From Unio delphinus (taxonomy: Eukaryota; Mollusca; Bivalvia; Unionida; Unionidae), in contig JAQISU010000022.1 in NCBI GenBank assembly GCA_029339505.1, positions 13,160,001-13,224,000 of the forward strand: DNA of 64,000 nt, written 5' to 3'. Made by a program: the position numbers and the translations under genes. Within the stretch, counting starts at the first letter, position 1. Each line of letters opens with the position of its first letter. Below, one piece after another: positions 25,501 to 33,821 of the stretch. Under the pieces are notes generated by a model. That model was not told the DNA's origin. It saw only the letters and a list, made by a program, of their open reading frames with translations, and made no database searches.

Positions 25501-26760
25501 CATTTATGTTAGCACTTATAAAACGTAAATTGTTCTTGTAATGGTCTACTTTTCTGGATCAAGTGGCCATGCAAAATTTTTAAATTAGGTACAGGCAAAA
25601 CATAACATTCTACAGAAATTCCTCTTGATTCATTCCACTAACCTCCACATTTTAACAAATATAAACACAAAAGATCAGAAATATTTTTTTTACAGGAATT
25701 GATTTCATGAATGGGAAACTGCAACACTTCATGAAATTTCACTACCACCCTCTCTTAGTGGCAGAGTCACTTGAATGAAGGTAACCGCCAGAACTGATGA
25801 TACATGCAATTTTTAAAAACAAGTTTTAATTCATTTTGTAAATGCATATCATTAATTGTCCTCTTTTTCACCCTATTTCTTGTTCACAATGTGAAAATGT
25901 ACCGCACATTAAAAAAATGTTTCTTCTGCTCGTCTTTATCATTATTCATATGTTGCTAAGTTAACTTCAAGAAATCATGCCCACCTTTAATTACACACAT
26001 TTCATAATTAAGCAGTGAAGTTTTTACACAAAATATTGGTATTCTTGGAGAACAATTGCATCTGTCATACTGAACTGATTTTATATACAAGTTAATAAAG
26101 AATAATTCAAAAATATAATAATAAATGTGTTAGCAGACACTGAGATTTTCTTGAAATTATTATAGAACAAGGGTTTTCTTCGGGAAAATTGTGATTAATA
26201 AGATGGTCAAAAATTACAACCATTACATTTGTTTCCCTGGAATAAAAAATATCAAACTGGAGGTCTACTCCTTATTTATTTCCCTATAAATAGTTACATC
26301 TATGATTATTTACAAAGTCAAATGCAAAGATGGAGTAAAGACATCTTGCACACATTTAATTCCAAGTCCCTTGGTAATTATCAAAACTTAAGTATCAGTG
26401 TTATTTTTGCACACTTTTCGTTATGAATATGGAGGAGTTCGTTATTAAAGACAGAACAAACATAGAAGCTTGACGTTTGCTATTTACTGACTCGTAGCGA
26501 GGCTATATTAATCATATGTCAACATTTAACACCATCAGGCATCACCATCTAAGGTCAAAGCACCTGTGGGAAAAAGAACAATTTTGAGAAAACCCCTCCA
26601 CTGTAACATTATCGAATATACTAATTTTACTTTCATTTAGATTTGTTGTTCTTCATACGATAGAGAAAGCACGTGTTTCTACTTATGTTAGAATAATCAT
26701 ATGTAATGAATACAAAATAAAAACCTGAATTTCCCACTTAAGCTCCCGATTTGATGACAT
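1085..26760 (-). CDS. ankyrin repeat and SOCS box (ASB-type) protein, six coding exons
   Basis: Joined exons (minus strand): 26760-26725, 20692-20500, 19270-19109, 18367-18251, 4224-4117, 1530-1085. They total 1062 nt, giving 353 residues plus TAG. Every intron is GT-AG and the phases agree (0,1,1,1,1). Residues ~25-205 form ankyrin repeats; joining exons recreates consensus motifs across junctions, for example DGMTALHC (exons 4/5) and [11 protein letters not shown] (exons 3/4). The last ~42 residues are a SOCS box: a BC box with S-L-x-x-x-C-x-x-x-V ([10 protein letters not shown]) that would bind elongin B/C, then a Cul5-box LPLP motif and a terminal DYLVLIG. Proteins of this architecture are substrate receptors of Cullin-5 ubiquitin ligases, with the ankyrin face binding the target. 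I cannot assign it to one vertebrate ASB number. An in-frame upstream ATG at 26805 would add 15 residues; I chose 26760 because it has A at -3 while the upstream one has T. The gene looks intact, although its introns total about 25 kb and are packed with transposons. Confidence 0.9.
1660..2050. repeat. dispersed repeat with 'gatcagggtttat' and 'cagttgg' motifs
   Basis: Two related halves contain a 'gatc(a/g)gggtttatg' block and a 'gcagttttcagttgg...ttgtaagca' block. Similar blocks recur near 30775-30990, 34625-34680 and 37715-37850, so this is an interspersed repeat. Some copies form GATCTGCTG...CAGCAGATC hairpins, which suggests a MITE-like origin. Ends not defined. Confidence 0.45.
3385..3500. 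repeat. ~32 bp tandem repeat, about four copies
   Basis: Unit resembles 'gtgttatatttttcccactt' followed by 'caatacaatac', with a variable number of C and T residues. The open frame across it is a by-product of the repetition. Confidence 0.6.
4117..4224 (-). CDS. ASB-type gene exon 5: ankyrin repeat
   Basis: 108 nt, phase 1 in and out. Acceptor TTTTTTTTCCAG, donor AGAG|GTATTT. It encodes most of an ankyrin repeat beginning [10 protein letters not shown] and ending ILDKR; the split first codon becomes Ala and completes TALHC. Confidence 0.88.
4458..5304 (+). mobile_element. solo LTR (copy 1), probably Ty3/gypsy-like
   Basis: 847 bp element bounded by TGTTACG...CGTAACA and flanked by a 4 bp direct repeat CATA (4454-4457 and 5305-5308). 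It is clearly related along its length to the element at 48572-49364. It has a TATATAA box (4831-4837) and an AATAAA signal (near 5220) in the order expected of an LTR (U3-R-U5). No internal retroviral-like genes adjoin it, so it is a solo LTR left by recombination. The 4 bp TSD and TG...CA ends suit Ty3/gypsy-type integration, but the superfamily is an inference. Confidence 0.75.
5860..7330 (-). mobile_element. degraded L1/Tx1-like LINE, RT region
   Basis: Reading the minus strand in broken frames gives reverse-transcriptase signatures: a segment ending FILCAEILS near 6830-6900, FADDTILI at about 6520-6545, and downstream FWHDVLLVW near 6000-6040, in the order typical of L1/Tx1-type ORF2. 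Many stops and frameshifts, so it is dead. A SINE at 6582-6801 sits between the two RT motifs. Confidence 0.65.
6582..6801 (-). mobile_element. SINE family 1 copy inserted in the LINE
   Basis: tRNA-derived SINE reading on the minus strand: tRNA-like head at the right (A and B box regions visible near 6740-6800), conserved 'gagaagctttctcac' core, and 3' end at the left. It is flanked by an 11 bp near-identical repeat, TTTAGCTTGAT (6571-6581) / TTTGGCTTGAT (6802-6812), which lies within the LINE sequence. Confidence 0.75.
7480..7760 (+). pseudogene. orphan coding-like fragment
   Basis: A short [11 protein letters not shown] peptide followed by TAG, then an open frame of about 75 codons from 7541 to a TGA near 7758 containing [14 protein letters not shown] and [14 protein letters not shown]. 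Composition looks like real protein, yet there is no start codon and no convincing splice site, and it lies opposite to the host gene. I do not recognise it; a transposon-gene remnant is the likeliest explanation. Confidence 0.3.
9287..9487 (-). pseudogene. possible hAT transposase C-terminal fragment
   Basis: Open frame of 66 codons inside the hAT element, on the same strand as the zinc-finger fragment and between it and the left terminus. It is charged and proline-containing ([14 protein letters not shown], then [17 protein letters not shown]). Not recognised on its own; position suggests the transposase tail. Confidence 0.35.
9562..9816 (-). pseudogene. hAT transposase N-terminal TTF/BED-like zinc finger, truncated
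   Basis: 84 codons with a lysine-rich start, then TFQKTW and [20 protein letters not shown], a pattern typical of the N-terminal TTF-type finger of ZNF862/KIAA1586-like hAT transposases (aromatic residues ahead of a C-x-x-C pair). The frame ends soon after the C-x-x-C, so the catalytic core is missing: this copy cannot mobilise itself. Confidence 0.55.
10067..13079 (-). mobile_element. near full-length RTE-type LINE nested in the hAT element
   Basis: 3013 bp flanked by a perfect 12 bp target duplication GGCTATTTTAAA (10055-10066 and 13080-13091). The 3' end (left) finishes in a short (AACT)-like tandem tail, as RTE elements do, rather than poly(A). Coding order on the minus strand: AP endonuclease ([18 protein letters not shown]), reverse transcriptase (FADDLTLVS near 10850, TYLGSIF) and a C-terminal [12 protein letters not shown] region. 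The size fits the ~3.2 kb of RTE/BovB-like LINEs. Clade assignment is from family knowledge. Confidence 0.88.
10074..12948 (-). pseudogene. LINE endonuclease/reverse transcriptase ORF, broken
   Basis: Single ORF2-like polyprotein split into open blocks 12948-12619 (start of endonuclease), 12691-11132 (rest of endonuclease to RT palm), 11078-10476 (RT with FADD) and 10373-10074 (C-terminal domain). Breaks seen: an in-frame TAG near 12980, a frame change near 12650, a frame change near 11170 followed by a TGA near 11126, and a TAG just before 10476. Few lesions for its length, so insertion is recent relative to the other LINEs here. It lies in the sense orientation of the host gene. Confidence 0.85.
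14890..16551. other. intron 4 stretch between the nest and the next SINE
   Basis: Besides the hAT fragment at 15225 I see only AT-rich sequence. A minus-strand stretch near 15840-16020 reads [20 protein letters not shown] in a broken frame and could be a decayed transposon zinc finger. Confidence 0.35.
15225..15420. mobile_element. hAT TIR fragment (CAGGGGCTTCAAACTC)
   Basis: Starts CAGGGGCTTCAAACTCAAAC, nearly identical to the left terminus of the MITE at 62682. No matching right terminus was found downstream, so this is a 5' fragment of uncertain length. Confidence 0.5.
16552..16801 (-). mobile_element. SINE family 1 copy
   Basis: Minus-strand SINE with tRNA-like head ending in GGGGCCCCGAGTGGC (at 16801), core 'gcaagctttctc' and T-rich tail complement at the left. 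Flanked by GACCATACACAT (16540-16551) / GACTATACACAT (16802-16813), a 12 bp target duplication with one mismatch. Confidence 0.85.
17371..18257. repeat. 53 bp minisatellite, about 16 copies, abutting a splice site
   Basis: Units run 'aatgtgataaccacaaacat' then 'gtcaattctaaagcaaattc' then 'atggtgtctacac'. Units alternate mainly between 'gtcaa' and 'gtcta' variants, forming higher-order blocks. The last, shortened unit (deleting ~12 bp) continues into exon 4 of the ASB-type gene, so the array includes the 5' splice site at 18250-18249. Confidence 0.9.
18251..18367 (-). CDS. ASB-type gene exon 4: ankyrin repeat
   Basis: 117 nt, phase 1 in and out. Acceptor TTTCTGACAG, donor ACAG|GTTTGT. It encodes [16 protein letters not shown] and [16 protein letters not shown], a clear ankyrin helix-turn-helix plus loop. 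The donor is formed at the edge of the minisatellite. Confidence 0.9.
18368..19108 (-). other. ASB-type gene intron 3
   Basis: 741 bp GT-AG intron. AT-rich with a T-run near 18960; no element recognised. Confidence 0.8.
19109..19270 (-). CDS. ASB-type gene exon 3: ankyrin repeats
   Basis: 162 nt, phase 1 in and out. Acceptor CTTTGTCAG, donor GCAG|GTTTGA. It encodes [19 protein letters not shown] and [14 protein letters not shown], textbook ankyrin consensus ([14 protein letters not shown]). Confidence 0.92.
19271..20499 (-). other. ASB-type gene intron 2
   Basis: 1229 bp GT-AG intron; no repeat family or exon-like sequence recognised. Confidence 0.8.
20500..20692 (-). CDS. ASB-type gene exon 2: N-terminal region and first ankyrin repeat
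   Basis: 193 nt, phase 0 in, phase 1 out. Acceptor TTATTCCTAG, donor GCAA|GTAGGT. It encodes an acidic start ([13 protein letters not shown]), then [13 protein letters not shown] and [18 protein letters not shown]. Confidence 0.9.
22195..22982 (+). mobile_element. CR1/L2-type LINE 3' end
   Basis: Plus-strand frames give [17 protein letters not shown], then after frame breaks [20 protein letters not shown] and [10 protein letters not shown], the hallmark C-terminus of CR1/L2-clade reverse transcriptases. It ends with TAAAGCGCTTAGAGC, GGCGCTATACAAA and an (ATT)n tail, the 3' signature of that clade. 5'-truncated and frame-broken. Confidence 0.8.
22990..23065 (+). mobile_element. SINE family 1 core fragment
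   Basis: Contains 'gattcaagtttc' and 'gtgagaaagcttgctggtaa', matching the B-box-to-core part of the SINE at 33822. Both ends missing. Confidence 0.4.
23251..24563 (-). mobile_element. hAT-like transposon, CAGAGGTCTCG termini
   Basis: Starts CAGAGGTCTCGCTAGC and ends TTTCCGAGACCTCTG: inverted termini around 11 bp. Flanks AATGCA / AATGTA suggest a decayed ~6 bp target duplication. Inside are minus-strand open blocks (24123-23815, 23824-23582, 23601-23389) with protein-like composition, for example [17 protein letters not shown] and [12 protein letters not shown], probably remnants of its transposase or a captured gene; I do not recognise them. A ~130 bp segment is duplicated at 24190-24310 and 24365-24490. 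Confidence 0.6.
26725..26760 (-). CDS. ASB-type gene exon 1 (coding part)
   Basis: 36 nt, 12 residues [12 protein letters not shown], donor CAG|GTTTTT in phase 0, which joins seamlessly to exon 2 (EAQWERDY). ATG at 26760 has A at -3. An in-frame ATG at 26805 precedes it with no intervening stop; the frame is closed further upstream by TAA. Confidence 0.75.
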
Positions 26761-26805
26761 ACTTCGAACGGCAGCACGCAATGCGCTCCAAGTGACAGGC
26801 AACAT

Positions 26806-27015
26806 CAATTCCGGATAAAAAAAATTTAATTAAATAGTTTTTATTAGAACACTTTAAAGAGACAATGCAACAAATTAAATAAGAGAAATAAGCTATATTC
26901 GAATTGAAGATAAATACAAGCAAGACAATGCTAAATTTTGCTTTTTTATATCAAGAGCACACTAATCGATGACGTCACAACAAGAACACATTTGGAAGTT
27001 CCAGATGCGGAAGAC
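26806..27015 (-). promoter_or_regulatory. probable core promoter of the ASB-type gene
   Basis: Perfect CRE palindrome TGACGTCA at 26970-26977, CCGGAA (ETS-like, minus strand) around 26811-26816 and GCGGAAG near 27008. CpG dinucleotides are denser here than in surrounding AT-rich DNA. Such CRE/ETS pairs are common at TATA-less housekeeping promoters, often bidirectional; a donor-like AGCAG|GTACAT on the plus strand at ~27030 would fit a divergent non-coding first exon. Confidence 0.5.
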
Positions 27016-28480
27016 GATTAGTTAGCAGGTACATAGTTTTGATAACTGTAAGTATATGTTTTATTTTATATGCGCAATTAAGCAACTATTAAATTTTCAG
27101 ATATTTTAATAACACTGGCTGATAAATTTGTATCTGCATAAGATTGCTAGATTCACAAAAAATGTCGCAACTGCTCAGTTTCGCATTCCAGAAATATCTT
27201 AACACGCATTTTTTTTTTGCCCTCATTTTTTTGGTGATACTGTAAATTGAGCTATCGCCATACTTGGGATGTCATAGTTATCATTGACAGTACTGGACGT
27301 AATATTTTTTCAGAATTGTCTCAGTATTATGTGAGTGGATAAATGCTAATTATTTTTTACTGTACTCTGTTGTACTGGATTCCTTCCCCGTCCCAAAGAA
27401 AATGTATTGCTATTGGTAAAAATATGACAGTAAAAATATAAAAATTGTAGCAGTTTTACCTACAATAAAGTAACTCAGAAATATTTAATTGCATGAGCCA
27501 ACAACAATTATTGCAGTAAGAGTATAATGCAAGGTAACTAACCATTTCACAGCAATAAAGTGGTAATTATTTCGGAAGATAAACCCAATTTTTCTAATTA
27601 TCTCAAAATGTGGCACATGCTTACAGGAATATTAGAGTATTGAGAATCTCTTCTTCCAGGATCTCCTTTTTCTGGCACTGGACTAGCCGTTTTCTAAACT
27701 TGGTCTATAGTTTTACATGGACTGGGACTAATATTATCTGGATAGCCTCAAGGGTTCTTGTATAACACTAACATAATTTCTCTTGTGGAACATGAGTTGC
27801 ACTTTTGCACAGTTGTATGACACAGGTGTTTATTATTATCTACTGCTCAGGTTGAATCAGCAAATCACACGATTGGGTTTTATGTATTAGATTGACTCGT
27901 ACTCCGTATAAAAGTTATGTACGGTTGTGCTTTCTTTCTTCAGTTTGTTGATATATTCTTGAATAGTTAAAAAGTAGAGTTTTGAAGGATGAATATGATT
28001 TGTTTTAAACAAACTATGTCATCAGCTGTTCTTTGAAAAAACATCAAGATGTTAATGACTTTTAAATATTCAGTTTAAAATCAGTAAATGAAGTCACTCA
28101 TAATTCTGTTCTTTTTTGTTAGTGCTCCAAAGTAGTGATGTGATAATCATACATTCAGTAAATTCCATTCGTGTCCAATCTAATAACATTTGCACATGAC
28201 ACACAAATTGATCTGAGAGACAATGAAGAGAGGCGAGCACACTTTTTAAGTGGATCTGAGAAGAAAAACCATGCATTAGGTAAAAATATTAGGACTTTGG
28301 TGAATATTTGTGATCAGCTGGGATGCTGGAATAATTTGAAGGGTCATCTTGGGTTAAAGAGAATATTGAGATGACGTTGTACTGACTTGTGTTTACAATA
28401 GTGACATCACCAAATCTTGTGTTCCAGCTTCCAACTGAAACCAGTTGACCCATGGATGTTATTGATCAACATTGGATTAA
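27016..28480. other. intergenic stretch without recognised feature
   Basis: AT-rich. An open frame at 28171-28278 (plus strand) followed by a GTAAAA donor-like site looks protein-like but lacks a credible acceptor, so I do not call it. Confidence 0.3.
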
Positions 28481-29310
28481 TCAAACACATAAAAAAGGGC
28501 AGTGCTTCTCAATCTGAGGGACATTAATCGGCTCATACAGCAATGAAAAATTGATGTTCTCTGGTTTTAATGGAATCCAATAATGTTTAGGACCAATATC
28601 TGTCAAGATTCAGTATTATTCAGATGATATGGCATATTTCAGTTTTGCTGATGATATGTCATTGATAAGTCCTTCTGTAACGGGAAATTATTAAAGATAT
28701 GTGAACAATACGCATTTGAGAATGATATAATGTATAATACAAAAAAAATCAGTATGCATGGTCTTTCAGACAGCTTCTTTCAAATTACCATCTCCTCCCC
28801 TTGTATATCTTAACGGCAGTGCTCTTATCTATGTCAACACTTATACGTATTTGGGTCATATTTTGAAATCCAATCAGTCGGATAATGAAGATATGATGAG
28901 ACATTACCGTTCTCTGTGTACTCGAACAAACATGCTTCTGCGTAAATTCAAGAATTGTTCATTGCATATCAAAATTAGATTATTCAAATCTTATTGCTGC
29001 ACCAGGTATTGCACTCTTCTGTGGACAAACTTTAGTGAATGTATGAAAAGAAAACTAGTTATTGGTCATAATAATAGTCTTCATTTTCTATTAGGTCTTC
29101 CAAGGTGGAACAGTGCCTCCAACATGTTTGTTAACTATGATGTATTCAGTTTTAATGGAATACTGAGAAAGTATGTATTCTCAATGATGACAAGAATATC
29201 TAATAGTAAGATCTGTATTTTGAAATCTCTTTGGAACTATGACATTCATGTAAATTCTCATATTATTAGTAGATGGAACAAATTACTCTTTAAATGTGTC
29301 ATTTAATTTT
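28480..29310 (+). mobile_element. degraded non-LTR retrotransposon, RT C-terminal half
   Basis: SFADDMSLIS at about 28640-28670 is the RT catalytic motif. After a frame break in an A-run near 28745, the block 28758-29306 continues with NTYTYLGHIL, KIRLFKSYC and GLPRWNSASNMF, the typical thumb/C-terminal region of this class of invertebrate LINE. A (TATG)n(TA)n tract follows its stop. Confidence 0.75.
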
Positions 29311-29355
29311 TATTTTTAATAATGCATGACACAGTTAATAGTTGTAGATGTTGCT

Positions 29356-29378
29356 GTATGTATGTATGTATGTATGTA

Positions 29379-29449
<71 letters not shown>
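29356..29449. repeat. (TATG)n(TA)n microsatellite
   Basis: Compound array of about five TATG units, a short TG stretch and ~27 TA units. Confidence 0.95.
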
Positions 29450-29450
<1 letters not shown>

Positions 29451-29799
29451 GTATGCAAAGATATTATTTAATCATAAAACATGCATTTTGAGACTTATAC
29501 AGATAGATTTTTGATATTTTTTGGTGCTTTGCAGCACAGCAGCACAAATAAGTTATTTAGTGCCAAGACCGTTGGAGCAGACATGATTCTTCTCCATTTT
29601 AAAGCAGAATTTTTGTGAATTGTCTTGATATATTTATTTATATATCATCTCCAATCTAGTTTTTAACATTTCCACTTTTTTCCTGACTTGAATCAGAATT
29701 TTTATGATATAGTCAGTTTTTTATATCATCTCTGATCCGGTTCTTTCAAATAATGGTCTGTCTGGTCCCATTCCACAATGACCCTTGTCAATTATTCGT

Positions 29800-30150
29800 T
29801 CCATATATAAGTTAACACATAACTTTCATCAAGAGTATTCTGATTGGTCCAAAGTTTACATTCATCCAGTGAATCTTCATGTAATGGAAACTGATCACAA
29901 TGGAAAGAAGAAGCATGCTTGCAAAACATGGCATCCTGAATTGTTGAGAGACCATGATACAAAAAATTTAGATAAAGGTTTAAAAAAGGTATGGAAATGA
30001 GAATGGCAGGAGTGAAAAGTATTATTATATAATATATTTGCTGCAAAAATTGAAAATGTTTGGTTACCTAATTACAATGTGAACACTGTTATGCATATGA
30101 GAAAACTTCAGTATCGATTTGGAGTATTGGAGAACAAATTCATGGGACAA
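29800..30150 (+). pseudogene. unrecognised coding-like remnant
   Basis: Open block to 29997 contains EYSDWSKVYIHPVNLHVMET and KHACKTWHPELLRDHD. After stops, a second block (30036-30152) contains IENVWLPNYNVNTV and RKLQYRFGVLENKF, ending in TAA. The two blocks together look like a decayed gene or transposon ORF rather than chance, but I cannot name the family. Confidence 0.35.
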
Positions 30151-30360
30151 TAAATACTGTGAAATTATTGGAGTCAAGTTGAAAATTTTAGTAAGTTTAT
30201 TAGTTTTTCAGTGATTATTTTTGTTTATTTTATGATCAGAAGTTGCACCAGGATCATTTGTTTTATGCATTTTTGGCCTGGATCCCAAAATTTGAGATGC
30301 TATCCCCTCATGACCACATTAAAGGAATACCCCCAAGCCCCCTCTTAAACTTTTTTCAGC

Positions 30361-30515
30361 TGTTTTATGAAATACTAAAATCATGTCTGGTAAGGTGCCT
30401 TATCCAAGGACACAACATTTTTGCTGACCTCGGATGGTCCATTGGTAGGATTCAAACTCAAACCCTTTAAGTCATGAGTTCAGTATGCCAATCACTGAAC
30501 CACCATGATTCTTTG
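30361..30515 (-). mobile_element. SINE family 3 copy (tRNA head plus 'CCTTGGATAAGGCAC' motif)
   Basis: On the minus strand: a tRNA-like head with B box GGTTTGAG(TTT)GAATCC, then TGTGTCCTTGGATAAGGCAC, close to the 'CCTTGGGCAAGGCAC' motif shared by many marine-animal SINEs. A related head occurs at 50895-51025. Confidence 0.55.
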
Positions 30516-30599
30516 TGTTGATCTATGGCTATGCGTAAAGGCTGATCATTTGGCTACAGGGTCAAAATTAGAACCCAACATTAGGTCGTAGATACTTGT

Positions 30600-30780
30600 A
30601 TTCTCCTCAGTTCACATTGGTTCAAGTTTCTGGCTGTGAGAAAGCTTGTCAGTAGCTTCCTCTGGGTGAGTGGTTCTTCTGAGGGCTTTCCTAAGGCTTT
30701 TCCTCCTCCAGTTAAACTGGCAGCAGTGCATAACTTAATCATGTACTGAAAAAGATTGTTAAACCCACCACAAAATAACC
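30600..30780 (+). mobile_element. diverged SINE family 1 copy
   Basis: Contains 'ggttcaagtttc', 'tgtgagaaagcttgtcagta', 'gtggttcttc' and a 3' 'tgttaaaccc', in the order of the family; tRNA head lost. Confidence 0.5.
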
Positions 30781-30784
30781 TCTT

Positions 30785-30990
30785 GTATACTGTTTATATT
30801 TGCATGTAAATCGAGCCCAACTGCACAGACCCTGATCTGCTGTCACATAATGTGTCAGCAGATCTGGCGTTTGTTATGAGTAGTATAATAAACAGTATAT
30901 ACCCTGATTTCGTGGCACATCATGTGACACATCATGTGACAGAAGATCAGGGTTTATATTGTTTGAGGTTGGACAATACTTATCAGTGAG
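30785..30990. repeat. palindromic dispersed repeat with 'gatctgctg...cagcagatc'
   Basis: Contains GATCTGCTGTCACATAATG opposite CAGCAGATC, and further 'gtgacagaagatcagggttt'. The left part and right part are inverted relative to each other, so the whole can fold. Same family as 1660-2050. Confidence 0.5.
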
Positions 30991-31574
30991 TACACATATG
31001 ACACCAGTTCTTAAAACAATTGTGATTCATGTAAAATCCGTATTCTTCTTGACTACTTGAATTTAAACGACAAGTTCGGCATTGATCATGTTCAACATTA
31101 GTATGTTGTGGGTACATTACAGTTCATGATCATTCTGTTGTTTATACATTACAGTTTTTCTATACTGCTTGATTACTGGCTGTATAAAAAATCTGGATTA
31201 TTCTGATGTAGTTTATATTCATTCATTGATTTAACAACAAAGTTTGTTCACCATTTATATGTATATCAGTAATGTATAGGGCCTGTCCTATAAAAAGTGA
31301 TGAAAGGGTTGGGTGTCAAATTAAATAAGAATGGACCAGAACATTTTGTATAAGTTTGTGATGAAGCTTGGACTTGTCATAAGAGAATTACAGCTTTTCA
31401 TTACACTTTGTGATGTGCTTGATGGAGCAGCCACATCAAATCCTGAGAGTTTACACAGAATTCCTGTTTATACCAGGCCATGTTTAGAGTGGCACATTGC
31501 ATTATTGATGATTGCATAATTTTGATGTACCACAGTTATTCCAATCACGGCACTCTTCTCAGCCCTTGTCCATT

Positions 31575-31594
31575 TTTGTTTGGGGGGGGGGGGG
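31575..31594. repeat. G homopolymer
   Basis: Run of about 14 G residues; a nearby similar run lies at 32181-32198. Confidence 0.85.
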
Positions 31595-31934
31595 GCGGTG
31601 TCAGTAAATTTGGAAAAGTTTCCATGTTTGGTGGACCAAGTCAGAAGATATTGCCTCGAAGAGATCAAAATGTAAAGGACTTTTTATTAGTTTGGTCAAA
31701 AGTTAAGGTCTTTTTTTTTTATTGGTGTGGTCAAAATGTTAAGAATTTTTGTATCGGTTTGTTCTAGAGGTTGCCAGGTTAAAGACGACCAGTAAAAAAT
31801 ATAATAATTATGGTATTCATTACGTTACCTTAGATTTTACATGGAATTAATTTCTTTGTAACATTTAATAAATGCTTTTTGAGATGATATGGCCACAGTA
31901 TAAAATATTTAGTCTTATTGGCTTTGTAGGATAG

Positions 31935-32095
31935 AGACGAGCCTTAAATTAACATAAACTTCTTTGTGGCCAGAATGACTAATGGATTAAAACAATTACT
32001 TGTCCTGCTGAATCTTTAAACAAATTCTGACTCAAGATAACTGAATCTTTACTATTTATTAGACTATTTAAGTTATGAAAATTATTAGTCCAACA
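31935..32095. mobile_element. deletion remnant of the 9079 hAT family
   Basis: Left part 'cgagccttaaattaacataa' then 'cttctttgtggccagaatga' parallels 9081-9125; right part 'ttatgaaaattattagtcca' parallels the hAT right arm near 14005. Internally deleted to ~160 bp; terminal CAGGG not preserved. Confidence 0.45.
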
Positions 32096-32157
32096 GGAAA
32101 GGTACCAGCAGATTTCTGCCAAATAGTCAAAATGTGTTTACAAGGAACAGTCTACAT

Positions 32158-32200
32158 CAGGGGTATCCAAACTTTTTTGTCGGGGGGGGGGGGGGGGACC
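32158..32200. mobile_element. hAT TIR fragment (CAGGGGTATCCAAACTTTTT)
   Basis: CAGGGGTATCCAAACTTTTT is a classic hAT left terminus, running into an 18 bp G-run. No partner terminus found. Confidence 0.45.
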
Positions 32201-33821
32201 AAAACAAATAATATGCTTAAGGTCACCTGCCACATGAGCAGGTACACTTCCTTAACACTAATTATGTATATTAATCAGAATGCATGCTTTGTGAAGGACT
32301 ACCTATGTGGCCTCAACCAAATGCATCCCAGTCCTTCACCTAGGTTCAGCGTGCCTCAGGGCCTAGGTATAGATAATACAGATTTGTCCAGTAAAAAGAT
32401 GCTTCAGGCCACGAGTTTATTTTTTTAAGTGGATGTATTTCCCTATTGTTGTAAATTGAGTGAGCCAAGGCATATTCTCCAGTCCAAAACTGCCTGTGAC
32501 CACCTCAGTGTAATACTTCTATATGTGTTTATGGGCAAACCGGAACACAAAGTGTAGTGTCCCTCTGACAGCTTAAGGTAGTGTAGCTAGAGATTTTGCA
32601 GGATTCTGGGTTTCTAATACCAGGACCTGTTTACAGGAAAACAGATATACAGTGTATCATTATTATCAACTGAACTGATTATGTTGCTGTGTGGTTGTTA
32701 TAGTATCTGGTTGTAAGAGAATATTAATAGGAATTGATCTTTTTTTCCTGTTTCACATTATATTTTAAGGACATTGTGACAATGACATTAAATGTAGTAC
32801 ATTCTCACATAATTTGATCAGGTTGTAGAATTAAGAATGTTTCTTACTTTGAAGACAGTTTCGCTAAAAGCATGTTAAAAAAAACGTATAATGAATTCAA
32901 AATGAAGCCAAACAATATAAATTTAAGCATCTAGTCCAAAGTTTTAAGCATAATTCACAAGAGATGAGCACAGTCCATGTTGTGTGATGATGCATTCAGC
33001 AAATATCATCTATGCTATCAGATCAAGTTCTGAATGTCTATGCTTGTTTGAAATTAAAGTAATTGATCACTGTGAAAATGAAAAATCTATATAATTCATT
33101 ATGTCCTGAACCAAATCGTTGTTACAAAGCTGTTTTATGCATTCAAAAAGCATGATAACATCATTAAGATTCAATCTCATAGCGGATGTTTTGTGTTTTG
33201 CAGTCTTCACAAAATACTCCATCAAATTTTAAAAAATGCAGTTAGGTACAAATCGTGGAATGTATGGCTTTTATGTAGAATTTAGTAAATTGTAAGACTG
33301 CTCAATATATATATGTGGACATGTTTTTAAAGGAAATTTAGTTTTATGAGACCGCCTCTTCCGCCAAGAGGTTGATTTATTAAAACAGGTAATCTGTCAT
33401 TTGTCAATACTAGGACTGTGTTGAGCCTTGTTATTTGCTCCTTCACCTAATTATTGTATTTTTTTTTTACATACATTTACTTTCAGTCTATAATTAACGA
33501 TCATTTTTGCACTTTAACATTTTTAATATAATATGTTTTATTTGTGAAAAAATTTCAAACGTTTTCTTTTTAAAATGGTCTAAAAAAAAATTTTTTAAAC
33601 CCTCTACAATCTGTGTACATTTAAATCTAATAAAAATACTATGCATAAATTTTTACAGTTTTTAAGGTTCTTCTCTTACAAGACACATAACTGATAGGGT
33701 AAAGTGTGGCTGGCACATTATCATGGACAAAATACAACTTATTTAACTGTATCTCGGAGCTGCCAGTTATTGGAAACCTACCAATTTTTCACTGCCACTC
33801 TGTATTATTATATTCTGCCCT

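Larger units (their letters stand above)
20693..26724 (-). other. ASB-type gene intron 1
   Basis: 6032 bp GT-AG intron. It holds a CR1/L2-like LINE end, a SINE fragment and a hAT-like element (listed separately). From 24564 to 26724 I see only AT-rich sequence. Confidence 0.75.

Noticed and set aside
28171..28374. Plus-strand frame with DTQIDLRDNEERRAHFLSGS followed by a GTAAAA donor-like site
   Set aside because: Protein-like words but starts with GTG, has no acceptor with a pyrimidine tract, and all frames from the nearest AG contain stops.
29326..29514. Plus-strand open frame with CMYVCMYV and YIYIYI repeats
   Set aside because: Produced by the (TATG)n(TA)n microsatellite; the same applies to frames over 38788-39069, 39180-39459, 42493-42792, 44889-45363, 54536-54745, 56722-56943, 57127-57379 and 59766-59814.
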